DNA of 64,000 nucleotides from Thelonectria olida. Its lineage: Eukaryota > Ascomycota > Sordariomycetes > Hypocreales > Nectriaceae. The DNA lies in NCBI GenBank assembly GCA_020736575.1, contig JAGPYM010000003.1, positions 930,001-994,000 of the forward strand, read 5' to 3'. The notes under the pieces are model-generated. The model was not told the DNA's origin. It did no database searches and saw only the letters and a program-made list of their open reading frames with translations. Position numbers and translations under genes: made by a program. Positions 21,922-34,197 of the stretch are shown piece by piece. Numbering within the stretch: the first letter of the stretch is position 1; the number at the start of each line of letters is the position of its first letter.

Positions 21922-22008
21922 CCCCGCGAAAACACCTTCTTTTTCCTGGGGAAGAGCTTCGCAACCCCGACGCTTTATACACCCGCATTTCTGCAGAGTC
22001 GCCTGGGG
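21922..22008 (-). promoter_or_regulatory. CreA-like site cluster upstream of the sugar transporter
   Basis: Three SYGGRG hexamers lie within 87 bases: GCGGGG (minus strand, 21922-21927) and CTGGGG (plus strand, 21946-21951 and 22003-22008), 85-171 bases before the transporter ATG. CreA represses carbon-source genes through such closely spaced sites. The hexamer is short, so this is suggestive only. Confidence 0.4.
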
Positions 22009-24110
22009 ATTCTCGCCGTCTTTGGCCTCTATTCGCAGTTAACTGCTGGTCCCCCGGATGGAGCCCGCAATGGAGCATCGAACGGGGCCCCAAACGGGGC
22101 CTGTTGGGTGTTTTGACGCTTCGTGTGACGATAACACCGAGGAATTGGCCGACGTAGTGGCGGGTTGCAGCGTGAAACCACGCCCGCAAAATGCAATGAT
22201 TTTTTTTCTCTCACCCGTTCCAACAAGTCGGCTCCGTAATGGACCTGGAGTATCCAAGGTCCTTCGCGAACTTTTCTTCAGACTATGTCCTAATTAGCCA
22301 AGACCCTCCGAAGGTCTGTCCAAGGATGGGGTGACATCAGAGAGATGCTAACCACAAGGCTAGGACTACTTTGACTGCCTACATTACTCTCTTGCCTATT
22401 GCATGACTCGAGCTCTCCGTCTAACGAACAATGTTATGGTCTATCTGGTTTCTCAACGCGATCGGCCCCCCTCCAATGCCGTTCGAGCCGATCCAGGGTT
22501 GGTCTGTGCAGGGGACCTTGCGGCAGTTGTAAGCAGCGTCCCGCTGGGTTGTGTGAGGTGAGAATGAGCCGGGCGATGAGCGCGTGTGTGTGTGTGAGAC
22601 ATTTTTCCCCCTTGAACTGCCAAACGGAAAAGACCACCCAGCATTACCATGCAACGCTGTGTTGATCTCCCGGTCCGACATCAGCCGAATCACTGCACCC
22701 TCTCACGCTGCTGCCTTGCGAACCTCCAGGTCGTCCCCTGTCCGAGGAATGCCGCGGCGGAACCGGGAGAGAGGCTCCGGGCGGAGAAATACATCAGCGA
22801 GTGTAGCGCTTGGCTGCATTGGGGGACATGGCGTGTTTCGCAGAGACATGTTCAACACTGGATCCATGCCTGGAGATGCGTGTGGGATCCTGATGTTTCT
22901 CATGCCGTGGCATGGAATTAATTAGCTCTCTATCGTTCTGCGGAAAACTAAAGGTCTGGTACGGGCCGAACTGACGTCAATGATGTGGTTTTGACATGTC
23001 TGGGGTCAATGCAACTGCTCACGGAAAATTCGTTCATCCAACATGCAATGACTCGTAAGTGGTTCATTGAACAATGTGAAGGCCTGAAGGGTAGGTTTCG
23101 GATCAAACGATGGATCATCACTGAGTGTTTCTCTCAGCTTCGCTTACTACTAGATGGTCTGGATTGAAAGTCTTACTCAGTCACAATTGCATCGTCTTGC
23201 CCATATCAACGTGGTTGAAGACAACTTCTCCTGTCACGAGTCTCCTGCCACGAGATTCCTGCATTATCAGTGGCCTTTCAACCGTACAATGCCTTCCGAA
23301 AAAGAAAAAAAAACTTCTTACCCCATGACTCGACTCTAACGTCCCCATTCTTATGGAGAAGGCAAAAGACAAACCGGAGCGGAGATGTTGCAAGGGGGCA
23401 CGTGGTTAAGAGCACCTGTTCGTCTAGAGCCTTGTGGAGTTATGGAGCCCTCAAGAGTCAGGCTTTGATAAGATGCAATATCCTCAGCTCCCCTGGATTC
23501 CCCATTCTCATCAGTTTGGTTTCCCCCACAACCCCGGTCTTGTCTGGAGTACCGCCGAAGCACGGAGAAGGTCATCCCAGTTTTTGCTGCTTGCTTTCGG
23601 GCCGTCGATGTGAACCACACGAGTGTTACGAGATGGGGTGCCAGCATGACTAGAACTCGTGATGACATTGAGTTATTGATGCGAAAACATACTACTATGC
23701 ACGTACGTAGTTGGAAGTGAGGTTCGTCGTGGCCTCGATAGCTCCGTTGCCAAGAAAGGCGGCTGAAAGATGAGAAGAGGCGCTCCCGCCCACCCCCACC
23801 ACGTTACGTATCGCCAAGGCAAATCGAGCCGCCCTACGGCACTTTAATTTGAGCCTCACGACGAGATGCGCTTGTGTGGTTTGCTGACGTCACAGCCATG
23901 TTATTGACCGAGAGGATGACATTTTTCAAGAGTTGGGCATGCGAATATGCACGACTGGTGTTAGGGATGAGGACGACCAGTTTTGTGCTGCGAACGCTTG
24001 ATTGGAGGGCCCAGGAGGCTCAACTTGAGAGAGTTCGATATTGAATTGAAGATCCTTCCGTGTATTTGCATTCATTATACATTAGCATCCTAAACTCGTT
24101 GTAAGAAGCA
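22009..24110. other. Gene-poor intergenic region
   Basis: Two kilobases without a supported gene on either strand. ORFs are under 130 codons and have no recognisable domain. Contains the distal promoter of the sugar transporter. Confidence 0.55.
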
Positions 24111-24597
24111 CTAAGCTCTTCCTCGCCTTTTCAACCAGGCAGACCCGGTAGGCGCCACGCGCACGAAGGGAACAGTCTCGGCCGGCAAGTAGAGATCCTG
24201 ATCCGTCCCTGTTAGGTTAGGGCAGATAGGTATGCCAGAAGGATCCCTAGAACACTCCTCATCAATACCATAATTGCAGAACGTATCCTCTATGTTAAAA
24301 AGCTACGAGTCGCAGCCACCCAAGGGAGTCGATCAGGAGCAGAAAGACATCTCGACCAGAGCTCAAGACTTTGATGCAGATGTTGTTGCAATCAACACCA
24401 TCTGGAAATTGAGCCACGCGGTTGGCATTAATCCGTTTCAAAGTAGCGTTAGGAAATTCCAACATACTTTGCAGCCCAACACTCCAGCACTTGAGGCATA
24501 TCCGTCGGACTACGGCTGTGGCACGACGAACAGGAATACTGCCAGCCGAGATGGCGGATGTGGCGATGGAGAGGACAGTAGCGACGGAAGCAATCAT
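24111..24597 (-). pseudogene. Relic of a small secreted protein gene with internal deletion
   Basis: From ATG 24597 the minus strand encodes a signal-peptide-like start (MIASVATVLSIATSAISAGS) and then ATLKRINANRVAQFPDGVDC followed by NNICIKV. I recognise this as the N-terminal half of a family of fungal secreted proteins of unknown function. The frame stops at 24295. In the next frame, 24111-24296 encodes CNYGIDEECSRDPSG and PICPNLTG, which matches the family's C-terminal CNYG(I/V)DE motif. The middle, which carries a long conserved block in relatives, is missing. No splice signals bridge the join, so an internal deletion plus frameshift is the simplest reading. Confidence 0.55.
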
Positions 24598-25667
24598 AAT
24601 TTCTTATCGGTGTAAAGTATTGAGTTATGAAAGTAATGTGATGGCTTTTACAATGTTTCTAGAGTTGGCTGACCAGTCGCCTTTTATAGAAAACAGTCCT
24701 GTTGGTTCTTTTGCCCGACAATCTTTGTCTCATTGACATGACGTCGATGGCTTAAGGCAGTAAAATTAAACATCTGTAGGTTTAGAAAGACGTACGAACC
24801 GTTCTTATTGGCCAGCTCGGGTCAGAAAGAGCATCTGGCCTTCTCTTCTCGTATAAATGCATGATGGTGTTGTTGGTCAGCTTGGCAATTCACTCGGCAC
24901 CGAATCAACAAGCCAGCGCCGTAACGGGGACCAAGGTTACTATCTGAAGGTCAAATAACTAATTGTATGCAGGTTCCGTGCTGGAAATCGTACTGTGATG
25001 CTATCACAGACTTGAATCATGTCAACACTAGCCACAGCACCAGGTAGTGCTGCATGGCATCTCCGCACTCCAATCAGAAGAATACGACAGAGCAACTCAT
25101 CTCTCATCTCTCAGCTCCAAGGATTAATTCCTTTTAAGGGCTAAGCGCGCGCTGTCTTTATTCTTGGCATGTTTCAGAAGTCAGAAGCATTCCATACTCT
25201 TGCAGAATCCGGGGTCACGTTGGTTTCCTTGGATTGGGCCTGGAGCCAGCGAATCTCCAAGAAATACTTAATGCACGTATTACCTAGTGAGAGTCAAATT
25301 CGACTTGTCTCATGTTTCTCAAGAAGTACATAGATTAAGCTTGATTCACTCAGGTAGTTATAACGCCCTAGTTAAAATCTGGGGTAAGGTGTGTCATAAG
25401 ATGAAATATCACGGCCGATACGACCCTTCTTACTTTTGATATTGTCGGCTGCAAGCAACTTTTCTACATACCATTTCGCATCACTTGAAGGGTCTCAATG
25501 AGAGAAATTATCAGTTGGTGTTGCCCGTTTGGAAACGAGTATGGTATATTTGTTCAAGTCCAATTATTTATGAACTTTCTAGACTAGATATTGAGTAGTT
25601 GATAACACCGTGTAAATGCTAATGAGGCTTGCTTGACCACCTTTTCACCCATTATTGTATTCTTTTC
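24598..25667. other. Intergenic region
   Basis: About 1.1 kb, AT-richer than its neighbours, with no coding signal. It contains the 3' flank of the membrane protein gene that follows. Confidence 0.55.
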
Positions 25668-26807
25668 TCACACTGTCAGAGGAGAGTCTTTTCCCGGTCT
25701 CGTCAATGTTCCAACCTCCCCTTTTACGCTTGGGGTTTTCTTCCTCCACTGCCTCCTCAGGTGAGCTGCTCTGGAGACCTCGCCTCGCCTCGTGTTCACC
25801 AGGTTGACCCAGAATACCACGGCAAAAACGAGCAGCAGGATCATGACGGCTCCAATAGGTGCGATCATGGAGAAGACAGTAAAACCCCAAGATGCGGCCT
25901 GAAACGCCTCACTCTCCACCAAGCGATTGGTCCCCAGACCGACCTGCATGGCCGACAGGATCAGTAGGATCCATGCCGTGGCAGCAATGATGGAGGCCGA
26001 ATTATCTCGTGCAAAGCTCCCATATGAGCTCCAGTTGGACATGAAATTGCTTGAGAAAGGCCCATGGGTTACCTTGTCAATGAGTCTGAGTCGATTGAGA
26101 CGCAGCTCGCCGTAGATGAAACGCTCTGCGACATCGGCGTACAACTGCTCCGGTCTCAAATCGCCATCCTTCTCATTGTGTAAGAGTTCTCGAACAAAGA
26201 GGCGCCATTTAGGCCAAGTCACATCGGCTGGGATGAGTTCCTTCGTTCGAGCAATAGAGTAGTCGCTCTCGTGGGCGATAAGGGCGACGTATGAAAGCAG
26301 GAAGCCTAGTGCGCACTGGCGGAGATGCCGGCGCTCACAAGGCTCGGACTGGGTGCATGAGGGTGTTGTAGGGGGGGTGCCGGCGGAAGGATCGGTGGGG
26401 GCGCATTTGCAGGCGAGATGTTGCTGCCAAAACTCTTTGTTCAGGAGATATCGGGGAAGGGGTTTAATAAATATGCGCCCCTGGCCCCAAACACAATGAA
26501 TGTCGATGCGTTCGCTGACGATGATGTCGCGGTCCAGTAGCAGTTGCTGGTGGAGCGCACGGGGCGGGACGGGCCGTCCAGCTAACCAGAGGTGATGGAT
26601 GATTTCGTGGAGTTGCTTCGGGTCCAGCTCTGCCTCGATGTATGCGAAGTCGGGAGCGTCGCTGGGGGCGTAGAGATCGTTGCCGACTCTGAAGGACGCT
26701 GGAAACTGGTCCATCAAGCTCGCCCCTCTGTCCTGGATGACCTGGACGAGATTGCCATCGTCTTGCTTTATCAGGACGTCGTTGCAGAAAGGGGCCGAAT
26801 GAGACAT
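25668..26807 (-). CDS. Conserved fungal protein with two C-terminal membrane helices
   Basis: Single exon, 379 residues from ATG 26807 (the open frame extends to a TTG at 26924, probably leader). The N-terminal two thirds is soluble, with AELDPKQLHEIIHHLWLAGR, then WGQGRIFIKPLPRYLL and CALGFLLSYVALIAHESDY. The last third has two membrane segments, around AATAWILLILSAMQVGLG and a longer one starting FTVFSMIAPIG, then a basic tail. This layout matches a widespread Pezizomycotina family of unknown function; I recall that members are often database-labelled subtilisin-like, but I see no Asp-His-Ser protease motifs. It is divergent from the NLR-like gene. Confidence 0.7.
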   Translation of the reverse strand: MSHSAPFCNDVLIKQDDGNLVQVIQDRGASLMDQFPASFRVGNDLYAPSDAPDFAYIEAELDPKQLHEIIHHLWLAGRPVPPRALHQQLLLDRDIIVSERIDIHCVWGQGRIFIKPLPRYLLNKEFWQQHLACKCAPTDPSAGTPPTTPSCTQSEPCERRHLRQCALGFLLSYVALIAHESDYSIARTKELIPADVTWPKWRLFVRELLHNEKDGDLRPEQLYADVAERFIYGELRLNRLRLIDKVTHGPFSSNFMSNWSSYGSFARDNSASIIAATAWILLILSAMQVGLGTNRLVESEAFQAASWGFTVFSMIAPIGAVMILLLVFAVVFWVNLVNTRRGEVSRAAHLRRQWRKKTPSVKGEVGTLTRPGKDSPLTV

Positions 26808-27889
26808 TGTTTCGCCGATTGACTCGAGGGTTGACAGGTGAGGAGGCGAGACATGGGGGGGAAAGGGCTGAATTAAGTTCACTGGGTCGTAAAAGAAATC
26901 TATTTTGGGTGTCCAACTCGCCAAGGAAGGGATTATTTAATCGCCCCGTTCCGAAGACTGTTGGATGCAGAAGGCGCGAGTTACTCCATTCACTTTCAAA
27001 TTCTTCAGTCAGCAATTTCCCCAAGAAAGTGCCAAGACAGGGCTGAAGCAAGGGAGGAAGGAAGCATGGACGTTTGTCTGAGCAACCGGAAGATTGATTC
27101 GAGGAGTTGCGCCGCCTCCGTGAACGACGCCTCCCTTCATCCACAAACCACCTCGCAGTCGAATTGCCTAACTTAACAGAGTTATCCGCCTTCACGTTCC
27201 GACGGGAGCATCCATGGATCGACCGTCTCATGACTACTGCACGCCACTCCCCTCTTTTCGCCTTTGCATGCAAATGAAGGTCGTTGCCTTGAGATGTCTG
27301 ACTGGGGCCTCAGTATCTGACCATTCGCTGAGCGGCCGCCAGACCCCTGCAGCCCTGCGCGCTTCGATCCTTTCCCCTCAGCCGCCGTGGAACCTGGCCG
27401 GCCCGTGTCATGGAACACTTGCTTCTGTGCAGCTTTGTGCAGCTCTGTGCAGCCCTATGAGACCTTTCGCAGCCTCAAGTCAAGCCTCGATTATTCACCC
27501 AAAAGACGACATGAAAAAAAGAAAAACGACCAGGACAACGGCATCACACCGATACTTCTCACCATCCTAAATCATCCGTTTCAGCCATGCATCCCCCGTC
27601 TCTTCCGCGTCACGAAGCCCCTGCCTGTTTGGCCACTTGGGGTTGCCAGAGTTGGGGGCCAAAGAGGTTTGGGTCTGCTGCCCCTCTCCTCCACCGGAAT
27701 TGAACTTGGGGAATTTATGAAATAGACGAGCCCCCGTCCTTCGAGCAAGATTGCTACTTTATTAGGGACATCTTTCTCGACTTTTCCGTCTCTTCCTTTC
27801 TCGTACTGGACGTCCCTGGCTGAATCAACTGATTTCACCACCAAGTTAACATAAAATCAACTCCCACCTCGCTCCGCTAGGCCCCAAAA
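26808..27889. promoter_or_regulatory. Divergent promoter region
   Basis: 1.08 kb between the membrane protein gene (-) and the NLR-like gene (+). No gene is supported. CT-rich stretches occur near 27370-27480 and 27760-27900. Confidence 0.4.
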
Positions 27890-30800
27890 ATGTCCACACC
27901 TCAGCAGGGGCTCGAGATCCTCTCCCCCTCTCCTGACAAACCAAGCCGCGGAAACCTCAACATCGAGTCAGTATAGCCCTGTCATATCCGAGCCTTCACT
28001 ATTGTATAAGCTGCCCGCTCCATCAAGGGCGAGTTGCTGGCACACACAAGGGCAAAAAAGCACAGTTTTTTTTTCCCACAACTTTGAGACTTCACAACAA
28101 CTGACAATGAATGCTCCAGTATTATTGCGGTTCCTGGTCTCGGAGCTGACCCATCCAAGAGTTTTGGCTCGGAAAAACCGGGAGGCTTCAACTGGCTGAA
28201 GGATGAAGAGAATGGCATCTCCTCTGATATCTCTGGTGCCCGCGTACTGCTGTACCATTATGAGTCTCGATGGCTCGGCGCCGATGCCAAGCAGCAAACG
28301 CTTTACAATGTCGCCAGTCTGCTTCTAGACAGTCTTGTTGAGAAGAGGAAGTCCGAAGAAGCCGGCGAGCCGACTCGACCCCTCGTCTTCCTCGCCCACA
28401 GTATGGGCGGCCTTGTTGTAGCCAAGGCCTTGACTCTCGCAGCAGCGCAGCCCGAAAAAATTGAATACATGCGCATCTATGAGTGCTTCGCGGGAGCTAT
28501 TTTCTTTGGTACCCCGTTCAAGGGCTCCTCGGCGCAATCCAGAGCTCTTTTACTAGCCACCTTCTTAGAGAAGGTTGGCGGTGCTATTCCAACCCAGATG
28601 GTGCAAGTCCTTGATCCCGAACGCGACTCACTCGACGAGTTGCGAAGAGACTTTGTCAATTTGTCATTCAAGGAACCCAAAGCGAACATTGCTTGCTTGT
28701 ACGAACAAGCCAAGACCAATTATCTCAAGGAGAAGGTTTCGCAATGGGTGCCCAAAAACCACTTCAAGCTCGGCCCGGAGGAGATTGTTGTCACTCAGGA
28801 CTCGGCCACTCTCGACGGTGCCGTGGTCCGAGGCCTTGCTTGTAACCATCGCCAACTCAACCGTTTCGACAGCCCCAAGGATGGCCGCTATGAGATCGTC
28901 TGTCGCCACCTGAAGGACATTGTCAAGAACTCTCATTTGGTCGTCAAAGCCCGTCTAAGAGCATCACGGCAGTCTGTTGTTGACGACGCCACATTCCAGA
29001 GACTGTCGGAGAGCCTCAATGTGGTTGATTTCCAGCGAAAGCGCCGGAACGCTGAGAACCTCAGCGGCGACTCGAGTTGGGTTCTAAAGGAGCCCAAATA
29101 TTTGCAATGGTCATCACAGGCCGCTACGCCTGGGCCTGCAGAGGACCCATCTCTCTGGGTGTCTGGTGATGAGGGTCTGGGCAAAACTAAAGCGGCTGCT
29201 CTTGTCGTCGACGAACTTAAGAAGCGCGAGGCAAGCAGTTACAATCCGGGCGCCAGGAACGTCATGGTCGCATATTTCTTTTGCGACTCGACCCCCGACT
29301 GTAGCGTGGCTGAGAACATTGTCAGGTCGTTAATTTGGCAGCTCATCCTCCAGAGAAGGTCGCTTGCACAATATGTCAAGACATTTGCTGCAAAGGACAC
29401 ATCCAAGTCTAAGGGCGGTGGTCACAATGAGGGCCAGTTCAGTCTGTCCAAGCTCTGGAAAGGCTTGACTGAAATGCTAGAAGACTCTTCAGTGGAAGAC
29501 GTCTATTTTGTTGTCAGCAATATCCACCACCTCTCCAAAGACCAATCAGGCACAGCGGACTTCTTTGAGGCTGTCTCAGAGTCGTTGCAGGCCGAGCCGG
29601 GTGTCGTCGAAGACTCAATCAGGGAAAAGGTACGGTGGATGTTTCTCAGCAGAGATCGCTCCAACATCAGGGCTGTGTTACAGGAAGGTCATCTGCCAGG
29701 AACCTTGAGGATTGATCTAAATGACACCTCCAAGAGCTATTTGCGGCGCGAGCACCTCCGGTCCTTCACTCGTGGCAGGGTTAAGGAACTCGCCAACGAC
29801 AAAGACTACAGTTTAGCTCTTCAGTACTTTGTCTTCAGCAGCCTTGAGAAAAGAGCTCAGAGCAGCACCCTCTGGGTAGATGTCGTCTGCAGTCTACTCA
29901 AAGAACTCCCGGCCAATTTCGTCAACGTTAGGAAGACACTGGGGCTGCTGCCACAGGACGTCGAGGAATTGATAGAGCGCTCATGGGCCGAGGTCCGTCT
30001 CATGGCAGAAGATTCAGCTATCATATCACTGACCGAGTGTGCAGGAACTAGAGAATGCCGACAAGGAGGGGATTGAGATTACCAAAGAAATCCTCCGCAC
30101 CTTGGTCATTGCGTATGAAGATCCAACTCTGCAAGAACTATCCATTCTTGCTGAGTTGGGTTATGATCTTGATGCAGAAGACTCACAGGAGACAGAAAAC
30201 AAGATTCTCGCGCACGTCAGAGCTTGTGGCCCATTGCTGAGGGCATACGACATGGATACTTGGAACGACACCGTCGGCTACAGGAGAGAGACTAGAGTCA
30301 CCTTCATTCACCCCCTTGCTCGGAGCGCCCTACTCAAGCCCGAACTGAGAAACATCATTGGTTTGGGCGGAGAAGAAGAGGGAGCAAAAACTGAATTGGA
30401 GTGGCAACACGGCATCGTCGGTCTCCGTTGCTTCTCTTATATGCTCGCCCGGTTTGGAGCTGACGATGATGACGACGTTGCGCTAAAAAGAACGGGCCCT
30501 GTGTCTGACAACCCGGCCGAAGCTGAGATTGATGAGCTGTTCCTCCATGATGATGAGGAGCAAGAAGACGAGGAAGACAGTATTGACGCATACGCGTTGG
30601 AGTACCCGCTTAAGTACTGGCTGAAGCATGGCTACCAGGCTACCCCCGACTTTGTCGATACCCTCGACATCAAGCACAGATTCTGGTCTCTCAACTCCAC
30701 CACACGAAGGCGATGGTGGGGCAACTTTGCCGAGAAAGATGGCCAGGGCGAGCTCAAGAATATGACTGCGCTCCATGTCGCCGCCTTCTTTGGCCTGCTC

Positions 30801-33740
30801 CCGCTGGTGGACTCTTTACTCGCCGACGGGCACTTGAAGGAGATTCACCAGCTGGATAACTGGGACAATCAGCCATTGCATTGGGCTGCAACATACGGCC
30901 ACCTTGCAGTGTGCGAGAGGCTTCTAGAGAAGGGAGCAGAGATCAACAACGGCCGTGAGACAGGAGCATGGACGCCATTGCACATGGCCGCAGCTGAGGA
31001 TCAAGTTGAAGTCATGAAGATGCTCCTCGATCGCGATGGCGAAGCCGCGGATATCAACGCCATTGCTGCTGAAGATGGAACACCACTTACATTAGCCCTT
31101 GCGTGGCGGCAAACAAACGCAGCGAAGCTTCTTCTTGAGCGAGGCGCAGATCCCACGCTTACGGCTGAAGGTGGTGAGCCCCCAGTGGCTGTCGCCGTCG
31201 TCAGGGGCTATGAGGACTTGGTAGACGAGTTGCTAGAAGTAGGAGGAGCCCGAAACCTTACATCGCACGAATTTGGAAGTGCGCTCGCCGCGGCCGCTTC
31301 TACCGGAAACACCAAGATTGTCAAGACCCTGCTTGCCCTTGATCAGGACCTAGCCTCTCGCCAACGAGCTGTGGAAGAGGCTTCCGCTGGTGGTTACCTT
31401 TCAGCCGTAGTGGCTATCCTCGAAGATTCAGCATCCTTGCCGCTTGATACAGCCCTTGAGAAGGCTGCATTCTACGGCCAAGACCTCATCGTTAAGGAAC
31501 TCTGGAATTCGCGGGGGGACAATGAGCTCTCTCCTGGAGGAGTCGACAACGCACTGTACCATGCCACGGACGCACAACAAGAGTCGACAATCCAATTCCT
31601 TCTTGATGAATGCAAGGCCAACCCCAACGCAGTGGGTGAAGAATACGGCAACGCATTGACGGCATCAGCTTATGACGGCACTACCTCGATTCTGCAAATG
31701 CTCATCAGATATGGTGCGGATGTCAATGCGCCTGAAGGATATCCGCTTCAGACTGCGACAGCCAACGGCCACACAGAGATCGTCAAAGTGCTGCTCAGTT
31801 ACGGCGCCAATCCAAATGGATTCAGCGAGCACTTTGGTGATGGAACGCCTCTACAAGCAGCTTCCGTGGCCGGCAATGTCGATATCGCGCGAAGTCTCCT
31901 GGACCGAGGTGCAAATCCCAACTATGGCGCGGGAGAATTTCACAACCCTCTGACAGCTGTGGCATATCACGGGTATGGAGAGCTCTTGGAGTTGCTGGTC
32001 AGCAGAGGAGCTGACCCCAACGTCTTTGGAGGTTCCGATGGGACCACACCACTTATCAATGCAAGTGCGACATTACCAGCAAAGTATGTCGAGCTTTTGC
32101 TTCGGCATCGCGCTAGAGTTGATCAGAAGGATTCGGACGAAGACACAGCCCTCATCTTTTCTGCCTTCATTGGGGATAATGACTGTGTCACCACTCTTCT
32201 CCAGCATGGTGCCAACATCAATATGAGCGGGAAACTGCACGGCAGCGCCCTACATGCTGCCGCTGGGAAGGGATACGCAGCCACATGCCGGATGCTCCTC
32301 GAGAAAGGCGCAGACCCAGCCGCGCAAAGCGGACCCTATCATACCGTGATCCAGGCTGCTGCCGCGTCGGGAGTCCCAGACTGCGTGAAGGTGGTTCTTG
32401 AGCATGCTAATGACATTGATCTCGACGAATATGGAGGCGACTACTACAGCGCTTTGCATGCTGCTGCCGTTCAAGAGAATGACAGCTGCCTTCGACAACT
32501 CCTCGAGTACGAGATCAGCTTGGACGTCACTCCCCCATCAAATGAAAAGTACAGTAAGGTGGGCACGCCATTGCATGAAGCAGCATTTGCCCGTTGCAAT
32601 CGCAATGCCCGCCTATTGCTCGATGCTGGGGCAGACCCCAATATTGTGGCTGGCAAACATGGCACTGTCCTCCAAGCTGCCGCCCTCAAGGCTGATGCTG
32701 CGCTCTGCTCGCGCTTGATCGACCTTAAAGTCCCACTTGATGGCTGGTCTGGCAAGTACGGCAGTGCTCTCGTCGCGGCAGTAGCTCGTGAGGATGACTA
32801 CGATGACGGAGAGCGGCACGAAGTGCTGAATCTTCTTCTGGAGCAGGAGGGTTTCCCACCCAACGCATACAAAGCTGCCTTGGAAATGGCGATCAAACTC
32901 CGTCGCAAGGAAGATTTCAAGCTTATTCTAGAATCCTACAAGGCCAGGGCCAAAAAGGATGTGAAGAAATTTCCCAATGCCAAGGGAATGATGGCGCACT
33001 TCAAGAAGACGCAGGAACGCGAGCGCCAACGCAGCCTCCAGCGTGCAGTCAAGGTTCAGCCAGACGCCGATGCTGAGCGTGACGAAGATGTAAACAGCGA
33101 CTTTGGCGAAGACGTCCTCAGAAATTACCAGGACATTGACGATGTAAGCGACGAGGAGTCTCAACAGGATGAGTCAGAGAACCAGAATGAGGCGATGCAA
33201 GATGCAGATGACGCTGCCGGCCCTCAGCAAACCAGGTCCATCGGAGGAAACACAGAAAACACCAGGGAATTGCCAGTACGACCCCGTGGTGGTGTTGCAG
33301 GTGATGAATCAGGGGACTGGCAGCAAGGCTCTCGCGGGTTCGGTTCTGGGGATGTCGATGGTGGACCACAATACGATCCTAGCCAGCAAGGTCAAGGCAC
33401 TCGAAGTCGAGGCGGTGCCTTCGCCGCTGGAGGAGCGGCCGGTGGCGCAGCAGGCGCAGAGGGATATGCGGCTTACAATGGTGGTGATGATGACGATGAG
33501 AACCAAGTCTCTAGCCGGGGCTTTAACAATGCTGAGGGCGATGAGGAGGCAGCACAAGGGGATGAGCAAGATGAAGAGCAGCAAGAAGAGGGGCAACAAG
33601 AAGAGGAGCAACAAGATGATGAGGAGCAACAAGATGACGAGGAGCAACAAGATGATGAGGAGCAACAAGGTGATGAGGAGCAACAAGATGATGAGGAACA
33701 ACAATATGATGAGGAACAAGATCAGGAGGAGGAGGAGTGA
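27890..33740 (+). CDS. NLR-like protein: alpha/beta hydrolase, NACHT-like ATPase, ankyrin repeats
   Basis: Exons 27890-27966, 28120-29992 and 30045-33740; introns of 153 and 52 bases; 1,881 residues. Residues about 23-250 form a lipase-like alpha/beta hydrolase (IIAVPGLGAD, nucleophile elbow AHSMGG with Ser120), as in SesB/PGAP1-like effector domains of fungal NLRs. A NACHT-like ATPase follows: Walker A GDEGLGKTK at 375-383 and VMVAYFFCDS after it. The Walker B position reads VYFVVSNIHHL (487-497) where relatives have the acidic DALDE type, so hydrolysis may be lost. Ankyrin repeats run from about 888 to 1600. The tail is acidic, with an 18-base minisatellite near the end. Such tripartite proteins act in non-self recognition, the hydrolase being the effector and the repeats the sensor. 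The role here is inferred. Confidence 0.85.
33603..33710 (+). repeat. 18-bp minisatellite coding an acidic Gln/Asp/Glu tail
   Basis: Six units of 18 bases (GAGGAGCAACAAGATGAT type), the first five nearly perfect, encode EEQQDD repeats at the end of the NLR-like protein. Degenerate units lie on both sides. Unit length is a multiple of three, so copy-number change leaves the frame intact. Confidence 0.9.
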
Positions 33741-34197
33741 GCAGAATGTGAAGAGGAGGAGGAATAATTAGATATGGGAGCTGTGTAAAATAGGGATTAG
33801 GCAAAGACAACCAGTTGTCATACTGAAGGAAATGAGACATGACAGGTCACTTGTATAGGTGGATTTTGCTCGCCTTCGCATTTTATGAATGAAAACACTC
33901 GGTTTCTAGACAACCAATTTGATATTCTTTGATCCATCAACAAATCATGAGATTCTTGGTTTGTAAGTTGCTGAGGTTTTGTTCAAAGGCGACGCTGCAC
34001 TTGCACCACAGGCCTCGCGATAAGATAAGACCCCGTCACTCGGCCGAAAGAAGCTACAACCGAAAGTAAACAAATGGGAAACGCGACCACTCAACTCGCG
34101 GGGCAATCATCGTATTCACAGGCCCAAAAAAAAAACATCGCCAAAGTCTCGCAAGCAAGCGCCTGGGTCTCTGCTAAGGGAGACCACAACGCGCACC
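33741..34197. other. Intergenic region with the Mis14 leader
   Basis: 3' flank of the NLR-like gene and promoter/leader of the Mis14 gene. An ATG at 34074 opens an ORF that overlaps the Mis14 start out of frame. Confidence 0.5.

Noticed and set aside
26464..27273. 269-codon minus-strand ORF
   Set aside because: Overlaps the membrane protein gene in another frame; Arg/Ser-rich and without domain.
33309..33840. Long minus-strand ORFs rich in Leu/Ile or His/Pro/Val
   Set aside because: Antisense shadows of the acidic minisatellite; low-complexity composition follows from the repeat.
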